DNA of 7,092 nt, from positions 1 through 7,092 of the forward strand of contig CAJLUP010000093.1 in assembly GCA_905209865.1 (NCBI GenBank), given 5' to 3'. The first letter of the stretch is position 1. Each line of letters begins with the position of its first letter. Below the pieces are notes generated by a model. The model saw nothing but the letters and a program-made list of their open reading frames with translations. It ran no database searches and was not told the DNA's origin. This document shows, one piece after another, positions 1 to 5,426 of the stretch. The stretch comes from an uncultured Lachnospiraceae bacterium (lineage in GTDB: Bacteria; Bacillota; Clostridia; Lachnospirales; Lachnospiraceae). The position numbers and the translations under genes are program-made.

Positions 1-1018
1 CCATACGAATAATCTGAGAAAGAGTTGTATCTTCCCCGACTCTCGTCGCCTCACATCTTAAGAAACCGGACTGATTGATCGTCCCGCCTGATACACTATC
101 CCCTTCTTTCTTATCCGCCGGAATGCTTTCCCCGGTCAGCGCCGATTCATCAACTGCCCCGTTTCCTTCCAAAACAATTCCATCGACAGGAATATTTTCC
201 CCCGGGCGCACAACAAACAGATCTCCTTTTCGCACCTGTTCAATCCCGACTTTTACTTCTTCTTTTCCTCGTACGACAGTTGCCGTTTTCGGCGCAAGAT
301 CCATAAGCCCTTTCAGTGCGTCTGTCGTCTTTCCCTTTGACCTTGCCTCCAAAAGTTTTCCAACTGTAATCAGGGTCAGAATCATTGCCGCAGACTCAAA
401 ATAAAACTCATGCATATATGACATCACCAAAGCCGTATCTGCGCGCATCTGCGCATCGGTCATCGCAAACAATGCATACACACTATACCCATATGACGCA
501 CCAGCCCCCAAAGCTACAAGCGTATCCATATTTGGCGCTTTATGAAGAAGTCCTTTCATTCCGCTTATAAAAAATTTTTGATTGATCACCATTACGGCCG
601 TTGTCAGCAAAAGCTGTATGATCCCCATTGCCACATGGTTATTTTCTAAAATCCCCGGCACTTTCCATCCCCACATCATATGTCCCATCGACAGGTACAT
701 CAGTGGAATCAAAAAGCAAAGCGAAGCGATCAGACGTCTTTTCATTTTCGGAGTTTCTTTATCTTTAAGCTCCTCTCTCTTCCCGCTTCCTTCCGCTTTG
801 CCCGCACCTTTTTCCTGTTTTTCTTTTTCTTCTGCCTGATATCCGGCAGCCTCCACCGCTTCAATAATCGCCTTCGGATCAACGTTTCCTTCGACTCCCA
901 TAGAATTTGTCAAAAGATTTACAGAACAAGAAGTAACTCCTTCCAGTTTTGACACGGCCTTTTCTACACGGGCGCTGCATGCCGCACAGCTCATTCCCGT
1001 AACTTCATATTGTTTCAA
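1..1018 (-). CDS. copA: Copper-exporting P-type ATPase CopA, N-terminal part (gene runs off the window edge)
   Basis: This is a P1B-type heavy-metal ATPase that uses ATP to pump Cu(I) out across the cytoplasmic membrane. Only the first 339 residues are visible. Residues 1-62 form one HMA metal-binding domain with the GMSCAAC motif at 8-14, whose two Cys bind Cu(I). A charged Lys/Glu-rich linker (about 62-93) follows, then four hydrophobic segments (about 95-220). The actuator domain begins about 225 and has the DESALTGES signature, with TGES at 295-298. The CPC membrane motif, the DKTG phosphorylation site and the nucleotide-binding domain must lie beyond the window, since the family is usually 700-800 residues. 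The start is a TTG, chosen because an excellent AAGGAGG lies 7 bases upstream and translation in this frame opens directly into the HMA domain; the nearby ATG at 1006-1008 is out of frame. It lies 81 bases downstream of csoR and is probably co-transcribed with it. Copper rather than another metal is inferred from family signature and csoR linkage. Confidence 0.96.
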   Translation of the reverse strand, partial: MKQYEVTGMSCAACSARVEKAVSKLEGVTSCSVNLLTNSMGVEGNVDPKAIIEAVEAAGYQAEEKEKQEKGAGKAEGSGKREELKDKETPKMKRRLIASLCFLIPLMYLSMGHMMWGWKVPGILENNHVAMGIIQLLLTTAVMVINQKFFISGMKGLLHKAPNMDTLVALGAGASYGYSVYALFAMTDAQMRADTALVMSYMHEFYFESAAMILTLITVGKLLEARSKGKTTDALKGLMDLAPKTATVVRGKEEVKVGIEQVRKGDLFVVRPGENIPVDGIVLEGNGAVDESALTGESIPADKKEGDSVSGGTINQSGFLRCEATRVGEDTTLSQIIRM

Positions 1019-1062
1019 CCGATCTCCTCCTTCCAATTCTTCATTTTCTTTATTTTCTTCAT
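1015..1062 (-). CDS. Possible 15-codon leader peptide overlapping the copA start
   Basis: In the csoR-copA gap a short frame encodes MKKIKKMKNWKEEIG, and its TGA overlaps the copA TTG start codon (shared bases TTGA). An AGAAAGA stretch just before its ATG is only a weak ribosome-binding site. If translated, its stop would put terminating ribosomes on the copA start and couple the two. The peptide is very Lys-rich, but the whole gap is purine-rich, so this composition may be a by-product of the extended Shine-Dalgarno region. No similarity to a known peptide is recognised. It could well be chance. Confidence 0.2.
   Translation of the reverse strand: MKKIKKMKNWKEEIG
1026..1032 (-). promoter_or_regulatory. 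Ribosome-binding site that fixes the TTG start of copA
   Basis: AAGGAGG on the minus strand ends 7 bases before the TTG at 1016-1018. It is the strongest Shine-Dalgarno match in the window and settles the choice of a non-ATG start for copA. Confidence 0.85.
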
Positions 1063-1099
1063 TCTTTCTATACTTTTCAAGTTTCAATTTGCCTGTCGC

Positions 1100-1411
1100 T
1101 TATTTCATCAGTTTCCTCAAAACCGTTACAAGTTCATCAATCGTTTCCTCCTTGCCTTCCTTTATATCTTCCGAAACGCAGGTCCGTATATGTTCCGCCA
1201 AAAGAACTTTATTAAAACTATTTAAAGCCGCAGTGATCGCTGATACCTGAATAAGAATATCCGGGCAATAAGCGTGGTTTTCTACCATTCTTCGAATCCC
1301 TCTCACCTGCCCTTCAATCCTGTTCAAACGATTTACCATCAATCTTGTTTCTTCTTCCGTCCGCATTTTTGTTCGATGTTCACATGCAGGACAAGTTTTC
1401 TCCTTCTCCAT
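1100..1411 (-). CDS. csoR: CsoR-family copper-sensing transcriptional repressor
   Basis: This is an all-helical DUF156/CsoR metal-sensitive repressor of 103 residues. Family members bind operator DNA without copper and let go when Cu(I) binds. The core 'NRLNRIEGQVRGIRRMV' is the family's first-helix signature. The three Cu(I) ligands of the CsoR class are all present in order: Cys49 (in AYCPDIL), His74 and Cys78 (in HIRTC). This C-H-C set argues for copper rather than nickel or formaldehyde sensing (RcnR, FrmR). An extra CPAC-x-H motif sits near the N-terminus (Cys7, Cys10, His12). The chosen ATG has AAGGAG 9 bases upstream. The frame stays open further upstream, so an ATG at 1496-1498, preceded by AGAGGGG, would give 132 residues; I prefer the shorter form because it matches family length. 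It is first in the operon with copA and probably autoregulated through the inverted repeat at 1534-1552. Confidence 0.92.
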   Translation of the reverse strand: MEKEKTCPACEHRTKMRTEEETRLMVNRLNRIEGQVRGIRRMVENHAYCPDILIQVSAITAALNSFNKVLLAEHIRTCVSEDIKEGKEETIDELVTVLRKLMK

Positions 1412-1420
1412 CTCTGTTCG

Positions 1421-1426
1421 CTCCTT
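1421..1426 (-). promoter_or_regulatory. Ribosome-binding site supporting the short csoR start
   Basis: AAGGAG on the minus strand lies 9 bases before the ATG at 1409-1411. It supports translation of the 103-residue CsoR rather than, or in addition to, a longer form. Confidence 0.7.
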
Positions 1427-1499
1427 CAAAATCATGTTCCGGTTTTCACCTGTTGTTTCTGCCTGTTCTCTTCCTTTTTCCTCTCGGCGCAGAAACATA

Positions 1500-1514
1500 T
1501 ACCCCTCTAAGGTA
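1500..1514 (-). promoter_or_regulatory. Second, imperfect CsoR-type operator in the csoR leader
   Basis: On the plus strand the sequence reads TACCC, five bases, AGGTA. It differs at one base from the TACCC-N5-GGGTA geometry of the main operator 20 bp upstream. It lies just downstream of the predicted transcription start and overlaps the AGAGGGG ribosome-binding site of the alternative longer csoR start. A perfect 10-bp palindrome GGTATTTACC (1511-1520) adjoins it. It may be an auxiliary operator or an RNA hairpin; neither is proven. Confidence 0.4.
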
Positions 1515-1529
1515 TTTACCTCTGAGCGC

Positions 1530-1558
1530 ATTATATACCCTGGCTGGGTATAATGCAA
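1530..1558 (-). promoter_or_regulatory. Predicted sigma-A-type promoter of the csoR-copA operon
   Basis: On the minus strand, TTGCAT (-35, 1553-1558) and a perfect TATAAT (-10, 1530-1535) are separated by exactly 17 bp. The -35 box keeps only the TTG of the consensus, so a helper region or weak basal strength is likely. Transcription would begin near 1523, leaving a leader of about 110 bases before csoR. The spacer is almost wholly taken up by the inverted repeat at 1534-1552. Confidence 0.7.
1534..1552 (-). promoter_or_regulatory. CsoR operator: inverted repeat TATACCC-N5-GGGTATA
   Basis: A perfect 7-bp inverted repeat with a 5-bp spacer (TATACCCTGGCTGGGTATA on the plus strand) lies between the -35 and -10 boxes of the csoR promoter. 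The dyad extends outward to GCATTA/TAATGC if two extra bases in one arm are skipped. GC-tract pseudo-palindromes of the TACCC/GGGTA kind are known CsoR binding sites in Bacillota. Binding here would block RNA polymerase, and Cu(I) would relieve it. The assignment rests on motif and position next to a CsoR gene. Confidence 0.75.
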
Positions 1559-1625
1559 GTATATTCTACAAAAAATTATATCTTCTGATTTTTAAACGGA
1601 GATTATATGATCTTATTTTTGCATA

Positions 1626-1675
1626 AAGAAAGACAGCACAGGAAAACAGTTTGTCTTCCTGTACTGTCCTTTCTT
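1626..1675 (-). terminator. Rho-independent terminator of the aro-TRAP operon
   Basis: Two arms (1626-1644 and 1656-1675) form a stem of about 18 base pairs, with one bulged C and one C/A mismatch, around an 11-base loop. The inner part is ACAGGAA/TTCCTGT and ACAG/CTGT. On the minus strand the stem runs into a T-rich tail (TCTTTCTTTATG). It sits about 50 bases past the dctP stop and separates that operon from csoR. The U-tract is interrupted, so readthrough is possible. Confidence 0.75.
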
Positions 1676-1726
1676 CCATCTGTAAATTCCAGTTCAATCG
1701 AGAATAAAGTTTCAAAACTTCTTCCT

Positions 1727-2749
1727 CTATTCCTTCATATACAAATTGATAATCTCACCATCTGCAGTCTGAGCGATCTTCTTGTATACACTCTTTGAAA
1801 CAGCCTGCATCTGTTCATATGTCGTCTCATCTAAGGAAATGATTTTCGTTCCGCTCTCTTTGATCACCTGGATCTTTTCATTCATCCGCTCGTCCGATTT
1901 TTCTCTGGCATATTGCTTTGCAATTTCCTGTGCTTCAATCAAAATCTCTCGATCCTCTTTCGGAAGATTGCTATAGAATTTTTCGCTGATAATCAAAGAG
2001 ATCAGATGCGGCACATGATTCGTCTCAATTATATAATCCTGCTGCTCATAAAGTCTGTTTGAAACAATCACCTCATATGGATTTTCCTGTGCATCGATCG
2101 TATTTTGCTGAAGTCCGATATACACTTCACTAAAATTCATCGGAGTCGGATTTGCCCCAAGCGCTTTCCAAAACGCAAGCTGATACGGATCTTCCATCGT
2201 TCGGATCTTCTGTCCTTTAAAATCAGAGATCGTCTCCACTTTTTTATTTGTTGACATCACACGAAACCCCTGATCTGCATAGCCTAACAATTCATATCCC
2301 GCGCTTCGATAAGACTCCTGCATTTTTTCCATAAATTCCGCATCATCCACGGTTTCCCGCATAGATTCAATATCCTGAAATACACAAGGCATATCAAAGA
2401 CAGCCGTATCCTTAATGAAATTCACCTGCGGAGCCGTATTTTGCACAACAAACGGAATATCGCCGTCATAACAGCTCTCCAGTAGTTCTCTGTCTCCGCC
2501 AAGCACACTGTTTGGATACACACTGATCTTAATCCTTCCGCCACTTAGGCGATCTGCCTCTTCTGCAAATTTTTCCGCATAGATCTGAGTCACAGTATCT
2601 TCCGGACTTGCTGTTCCCAACGGATATGCATACCGCTGTTCCCCTTTGCCTTTTCCTGTATCACTTGCGCATCCCAAAACCGCCACACTCAAAAGTCCGG
2701 TCGTTAATACCACCGCCGCCGTTCTGAACAATCTTTTTCTCTCTTTCAT
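1727..2749 (-). CDS. dctP: TRAP transporter solute-binding lipoprotein (DctP family)
   Basis: This is the extracellular binding protein of a tripartite ATP-independent periplasmic (TRAP) transporter, which captures an organic anion and hands it to the DctQM membrane pair for Na+-driven uptake. The protein is 340 residues from the ATG at 2747-2749. A lipoprotein signal peptide has a KERKR basic start, a hydrophobic core and the lipobox VLGC with Cys27, so it would be lipid-anchored outside a Gram-positive cell. The family core follows: GFRVM (Arg163), a KGQKIRTMEDP block with Arg183, which in characterised relatives salt-bridges the substrate carboxylate, and the GLQQNTIDAQENPY block with Asn223. 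These suggest a carboxylate ligand but do not identify it. A GTG at 2768-2770 would add seven residues, but the AAGGAG then falls inside the gene, so the ATG is preferred. It is the last gene of the operon, 30 bases after dctM, and a terminator follows. Confidence 0.93.
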   Translation of the reverse strand: MKERKRLFRTAAVVLTTGLLSVAVLGCASDTGKGKGEQRYAYPLGTASPEDTVTQIYAEKFAEEADRLSGGRIKISVYPNSVLGGDRELLESCYDGDIPFVVQNTAPQVNFIKDTAVFDMPCVFQDIESMRETVDDAEFMEKMQESYRSAGYELLGYADQGFRVMSTNKKVETISDFKGQKIRTMEDPYQLAFWKALGANPTPMNFSEVYIGLQQNTIDAQENPYEVIVSNRLYEQQDYIIETNHVPHLISLIISEKFYSNLPKEDREILIEAQEIAKQYAREKSDERMNEKIQVIKESGTKIISLDETTYEQMQAVSKSVYKKIAQTADGEIINLYMKE

Positions 2750-2759
2750 ACTAAGTTCG

Positions 2760-2765
2760 CTCCTT
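2760..2765 (-). promoter_or_regulatory. Ribosome-binding site deciding the dctP start
   Basis: AAGGAG lies 10 bases before the ATG at 2747-2749. It would be inside the coding sequence if the upstream GTG (2768-2770) were used, and that GTG has no comparable site. The spacing is slightly long. Confidence 0.6.
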
Positions 2766-2779
2766 CGCACTTTTTCTGA

Positions 2780-4072
2780 TTATGACAACAAGACAAGGCT
2801 GACTGCAGGTATAAAGGTAATGACAAGAAGCGCCAACAAGAAGCAGACGATCATCGGCATTGCCTTCTTTGCAATTTCCATTACCGGCACTTCTGTCAGA
2901 GAACTTGCCACAAACAGATTCACTCCGATCGGCGGAGTAACAAATCCGATTGCAAGATTTACGACCATAATGATACCAAAATGAATCGGATCAATCCCTG
3001 CCGCCCCCACAATAGGAAGCAAAATCGGTGTTAAGATCAAGATTGCCGGCGTTGTATCCATCACCATACCAACGACAAGAAGGAACAAATTGATCACAAG
3101 AAGCAGCACAATTTTATTTGTAAAATGGGTCAATATCCATCCGCTGATTTCCTGCGGAACCTGCATCAGTGTCAGCACTCTGGAAAAAGCGGTTGATGCC
3201 GCTAAAATAAACAGAATCGGAGCATATGTTCGAATCGATTCCACAAGAATATTCCAAATATCTTTCACCTTGATACTTTTATACACAAAGATACTGATCA
3301 CAAACGCATAGAAAACAGAGATTACCGCCGCTTCTGTCGGAGAAGCAATTCCCGTATAAATGCATCCCAGTATAATAACCGGACTTAAAAGTGCAAACGC
3401 ACTGTCTTGGAGCACTTTCAAAAAGCCCTTTTCATGAAGCGCTCCGACCATCGCCTCTTTCTTCTCTTTGTCTTCCCCATGTTTCTTACAATATCCGATC
3501 GAGTAAATGATCAAAAGTCCGCCAATCAAAAGTCCTGGCAGAATTCCTGCAAGAAACAGATCGCTTACCGATGCTCCTGAAGCCATTGCATACATGATAA
3601 ACGGGATGCTGGGCGGAATGATTACACCTAACCCGCCAGCCACTGCAACAAGAGACGTAGAAAATTTTTTGTCATATCCCATTTCGATCAGGATCGGGAT
3701 CGTCATACTTCCGACCGCCGCCACCGTTGCCGGAGCCGATCCTGAAATCGCTCCGTAGAACAAACAGGTGACAATGACCGCGCAAGGCATTCCCGCAGTC
3801 TTCTTGCCCATAAAAAATGCAAATACATCAAACAGCTTTCTCGAAATACCGCCTCTCGCCATAATAATTCCGGACAACACAAACATCGGAACTGCCAAAA
3901 GCGGAAAACTGTCAAGACCTCCTAACATAGATCGGATAACAAAAGTTCCGCTTGCCGTAAAAGAAGGGTCGAACATTCCCGGAAGCACCGACACAATCCC
4001 AAGGGAAATCGAAACCGGAATCGCAACGATCAGACAGATGACAAATATAAGAAATACAACAACCGATGACAT
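2780..4072 (-). CDS. dctM: TRAP transporter large permease subunit (DctM family)
   Basis: This is the large, transporting membrane subunit of the TRAP system, an elevator-type Na+-coupled permease of 430 residues, normal for the family. It is almost wholly hydrophobic, with about a dozen membrane segments plus re-entrant hairpins. Family blocks appear in order: LLAVPMFVLSGIIMARGG (58-75), GAISGSAPATVAAVG (107-121), GGLGVIIPPS (146-155), GIASPTEAA (241-249), DTTPAILI (339-346) and GFVTPPIGVNLF (376-387). The SGSAPAT and TPPIG-type loops are the two-fold repeated regions that build the Na+ and substrate sites in known structures. A charged cytoplasmic loop (about 196-216) divides the two halves. 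The start codon follows the dctQ stop by one base (TAGGATG) behind a GGAAGGGAG purine run, so the two subunits are surely co-expressed. Substrate cannot be read from this subunit. Confidence 0.96.
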   Translation of the reverse strand: MSSVVVFLIFVICLIVAIPVSISLGIVSVLPGMFDPSFTASGTFVIRSMLGGLDSFPLLAVPMFVLSGIIMARGGISRKLFDVFAFFMGKKTAGMPCAVIVTCLFYGAISGSAPATVAAVGSMTIPILIEMGYDKKFSTSLVAVAGGLGVIIPPSIPFIMYAMASGASVSDLFLAGILPGLLIGGLLIIYSIGYCKKHGEDKEKKEAMVGALHEKGFLKVLQDSAFALLSPVIILGCIYTGIASPTEAAVISVFYAFVISIFVYKSIKVKDIWNILVESIRTYAPILFILAASTAFSRVLTLMQVPQEISGWILTHFTNKIVLLLVINLFLLVVGMVMDTTPAILILTPILLPIVGAAGIDPIHFGIIMVVNLAIGFVTPPIGVNLFVASSLTEVPVMEIAKKAMPMIVCFLLALLVITFIPAVSLVLLS

Positions 4073-4073
4073 C

Positions 4074-4565
4074 CTATTCTCCCTTCCTCACCCAAACATT
4101 CTTCCACTCTGCAATCCATCTTTGAAAAATACGGATTGCACAGAGAATAAAACCTACAAGCGGAGCTGCCTGCACATAATACATCGGAATCCCCATCGCA
4201 GGACTCACTTGTCCATTTTCTACAGCAGACATAAAATACTTCCACGCAAACGGAAGCAAATATAAAAACAGAATCAATTCAACTGTATGATTTGCAACCT
4301 TAAACATTGCCCTGCCACGTTTTGGAAACAACGCCACAAACTGTTCAATCTTAATAGAAATGCATCGTTTTGTACAATAACTGACGCTCAAAAATCCCGC
4401 CCATATAAACAGATACCTTGTCAGTTCTTCCGACCATGACAGAGATGCCCCGAGCGCATATCTGGAAAAGACCTGGATTCCCATAATTACCGCCATAGCC
4501 CCGAGAGATATGACAAGCAATCCTTCTTCAAGATATTCATCAATCCATTTTACAATCTTTCTCAT
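4074..4565 (-). CDS. dctQ: TRAP transporter small membrane subunit (DctQ family)
   Basis: This is the small integral membrane subunit that braces the DctM permease and helps dock the solute-binding protein. It has 163 residues and four predicted membrane segments (about 14-36, 49-66, 91-112 and 127-148). The DctQ signature is clear: FSRYALGASLSWSEELTRYLFIWAGFLS (33-60), with the amphipathic WSEELTR turn, and the late motif SPAMGIPMYYVQAAPLVGFIL (121-141). The start is supported by AAGGAGG four bases before the ATG. It begins 51 bases after aroD and ends one base before dctM. Order in the operon is Q, M, P, with the binding protein last. Confidence 0.94.
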   Translation of the reverse strand: MRKIVKWIDEYLEEGLLVISLGAMAVIMGIQVFSRYALGASLSWSEELTRYLFIWAGFLSVSYCTKRCISIKIEQFVALFPKRGRAMFKVANHTVELILFLYLLPFAWKYFMSAVENGQVSPAMGIPMYYVQAAPLVGFILCAIRIFQRWIAEWKNVWVRKGE

Positions 4566-4569
4566 ATGC

Positions 4570-4576
4570 CCTCCTT
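4570..4576 (-). promoter_or_regulatory. Ribosome-binding site of dctQ
   Basis: AAGGAGG lies four bases before the dctQ ATG (4563-4565). A tiny frame, MFKEGI followed by TGA (4562-4582), runs through this site and overlaps the dctQ start as ATGA. Such a short frame is expected by chance around purine-rich sites. Confidence 0.55.
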
Positions 4577-4616
4577 AAACATTGTATTTTCCTGCCCTCT
4601 CCCCCCTCTCGGAAGA

Positions 4617-5378
4617 TTACAGACTCTCGTGCAAAAGTGTAAGAACTGTACGCAGTTCTGAAGCGCCCATCTGTCCCGGTGCAGACGCTTTTCCGACTGC
4701 TCCAAATGTAAGCGCCGATCCGAATACTTCGCCGCAAAGCCGGCTAATTACTCCTGTACCTGCCATGGACATTGTGATGATTGGTCTGCTGGCATGTTCT
4801 CTTACCATTTCTTCCGTTGCCGAAAGAAGTGTCAGAACATCTTTTTTATTCTGAGGCATCACTGCGATTTTCGGGATATCCGCACCAAGTTCCTGCATTT
4901 TACAAAGGCGTGACACAATCTCATCCTGCGAAGGTGTTTTGTGAAAATCATGGTTCGAGGCAACGACTTTCACATTATGCAAATGAGCTGTTTCCACAAC
5001 TGCTTTCACCGCTTCGTCTCCTGTAAACGCTTCTACATCTACAAGATCGATAAGTTCTGTTTCAGCCGCCATCTGATTCAGTTTTACATAAACGTCCTCT
5101 TCAATCGCTTTTTCTCCGCCTTCTTTCGACGTACGGAACGTAAACAAAATCGGAGTATCCCCAAGCGCTTTTCTCAATGCCGCCATCGTCTCTTTTGTCT
5201 TGTCAAAATCAAAAATATCCTCATACCAGTCTACGCGCCATTCAACGACATCTGCCGTCGTCTCATTGATCTTCCGCGCCGCCTCAAGGATCTCTTCTTT
5301 TGTAGTTCCTACGATCGGTACGCAGATTTTCGGAATACCTGCGCCAATCTCTATATTTCTGACCTTTACTGTTTTCAT
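4617..5378 (-). CDS. aroD: Type I 3-dehydroquinate dehydratase
   Basis: This enzyme interconverts 3-dehydroquinate and 3-dehydroshikimate through a Schiff-base lysine. It is the third step of chorismate biosynthesis and also a step of quinate catabolism. The 253-residue length fits the type I (class I aldolase-like barrel) family. All expected active-site residues are visible, at positions matching the well-studied enterobacterial enzymes: Glu46 and Arg48 in EWRVD, Arg82 in FTFRT, the catalytic His143 in SNHDFHKTP, Schiff-base Lys170 in DIPKIAVMP, Arg213 in SRLCGEVFGSALTFG, and Ser232 and Gln236 in KASAPGQ. The ATG is preceded by AAGGAG 11 bases upstream. It lies 48 bases after the MFS gene and 51 bases before dctQ. 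Placement among transporters and a YdiB-like dehydrogenase, rather than with aroA/B/C genes, hints at a catabolic or salvage role, which is inference. Confidence 0.97.
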   Translation of the reverse strand: MKTVKVRNIEIGAGIPKICVPIVGTTKEEILEAARKINETTADVVEWRVDWYEDIFDFDKTKETMAALRKALGDTPILFTFRTSKEGGEKAIEEDVYVKLNQMAAETELIDLVDVEAFTGDEAVKAVVETAHLHNVKVVASNHDFHKTPSQDEIVSRLCKMQELGADIPKIAVMPQNKKDVLTLLSATEEMVREHASRPIITMSMAGTGVISRLCGEVFGSALTFGAVGKASAPGQMGASELRTVLTLLHESL

Positions 5379-5404
5379 ATCTCTTACCTCTCCTTACCTT
5401 ATCT

Positions 5405-5426
5405 GACTGATTCTCACAATACAGTC
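5405..5426. repeat. Small hairpin directly after the MFS gene stop codon
   Basis: GACTGATT and AATACAGTC can pair around a CTCAC loop with one bulged A. The stem is 8 bp and no T-run follows on the minus strand, so it is not a good terminator. It may mark an RNA processing or stability point between the MFS gene and aroD, or be chance. Confidence 0.3.

Larger units (their letters stand above)
1412..1726. other. Intergenic region between dctP and csoR: terminator, AT-rich stretch, promoter, leader
   Basis: Reading in the direction of transcription (high to low), this stretch holds a short dctP trailer (1676-1726), a terminator hairpin (1626-1675), a very AT-rich stretch (about 1561-1625) that could act as an UP element, the csoR promoter with its operator (1530-1558), and the csoR leader (1412-1523) with a second operator-like repeat. 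The leader stays open in the csoR frame. No separate gene is supported on either strand. Confidence 0.7.

Noticed and set aside
1549..1554. A TATAAT on the plus strand as a divergent promoter
   Set aside because: It is the mirror image created by the operator palindrome; no -35 box lies 16-18 bp upstream (GCGCAT at 17 bp) and no plus-strand gene follows.
1412..1558. Counting the full 152-residue open frame as CsoR
   Set aside because: Its first ATGs (1558, 1531) lie upstream of the predicted transcription start and inside the promoter/operator. The 103-residue form with AAGGAG matches family length; the 132-residue form from 1498 stays an outside possibility.
75..1626. Several plus-strand open frames (for example 75-404, 680-952, 1345-1626)
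   Set aside because: They are antisense to copA and csoR, rich in Ser/Phe/Pro as expected for shadows, have no good ribosome-binding sites and resemble no family.
2749..2770. GTG at 2768-2770 as the dctP start
   Set aside because: It lacks its own Shine-Dalgarno and would place the real AAGGAG inside the coding sequence; the signal peptide begins naturally at the ATG.
3768..4265. A 165-codon plus-strand open frame opposite dctM and dctQ
   Set aside because: Both minus-strand genes underneath are unmistakable TRAP subunits; the frame crosses their junction and has no recognisable domain.
4562..4582. A six-codon frame (MFKEGI) ending as ATGA on the dctQ start
   Set aside because: It is too short to distinguish from chance; it merely spans the dctQ Shine-Dalgarno, and AAGGAGG alone explains dctQ initiation.
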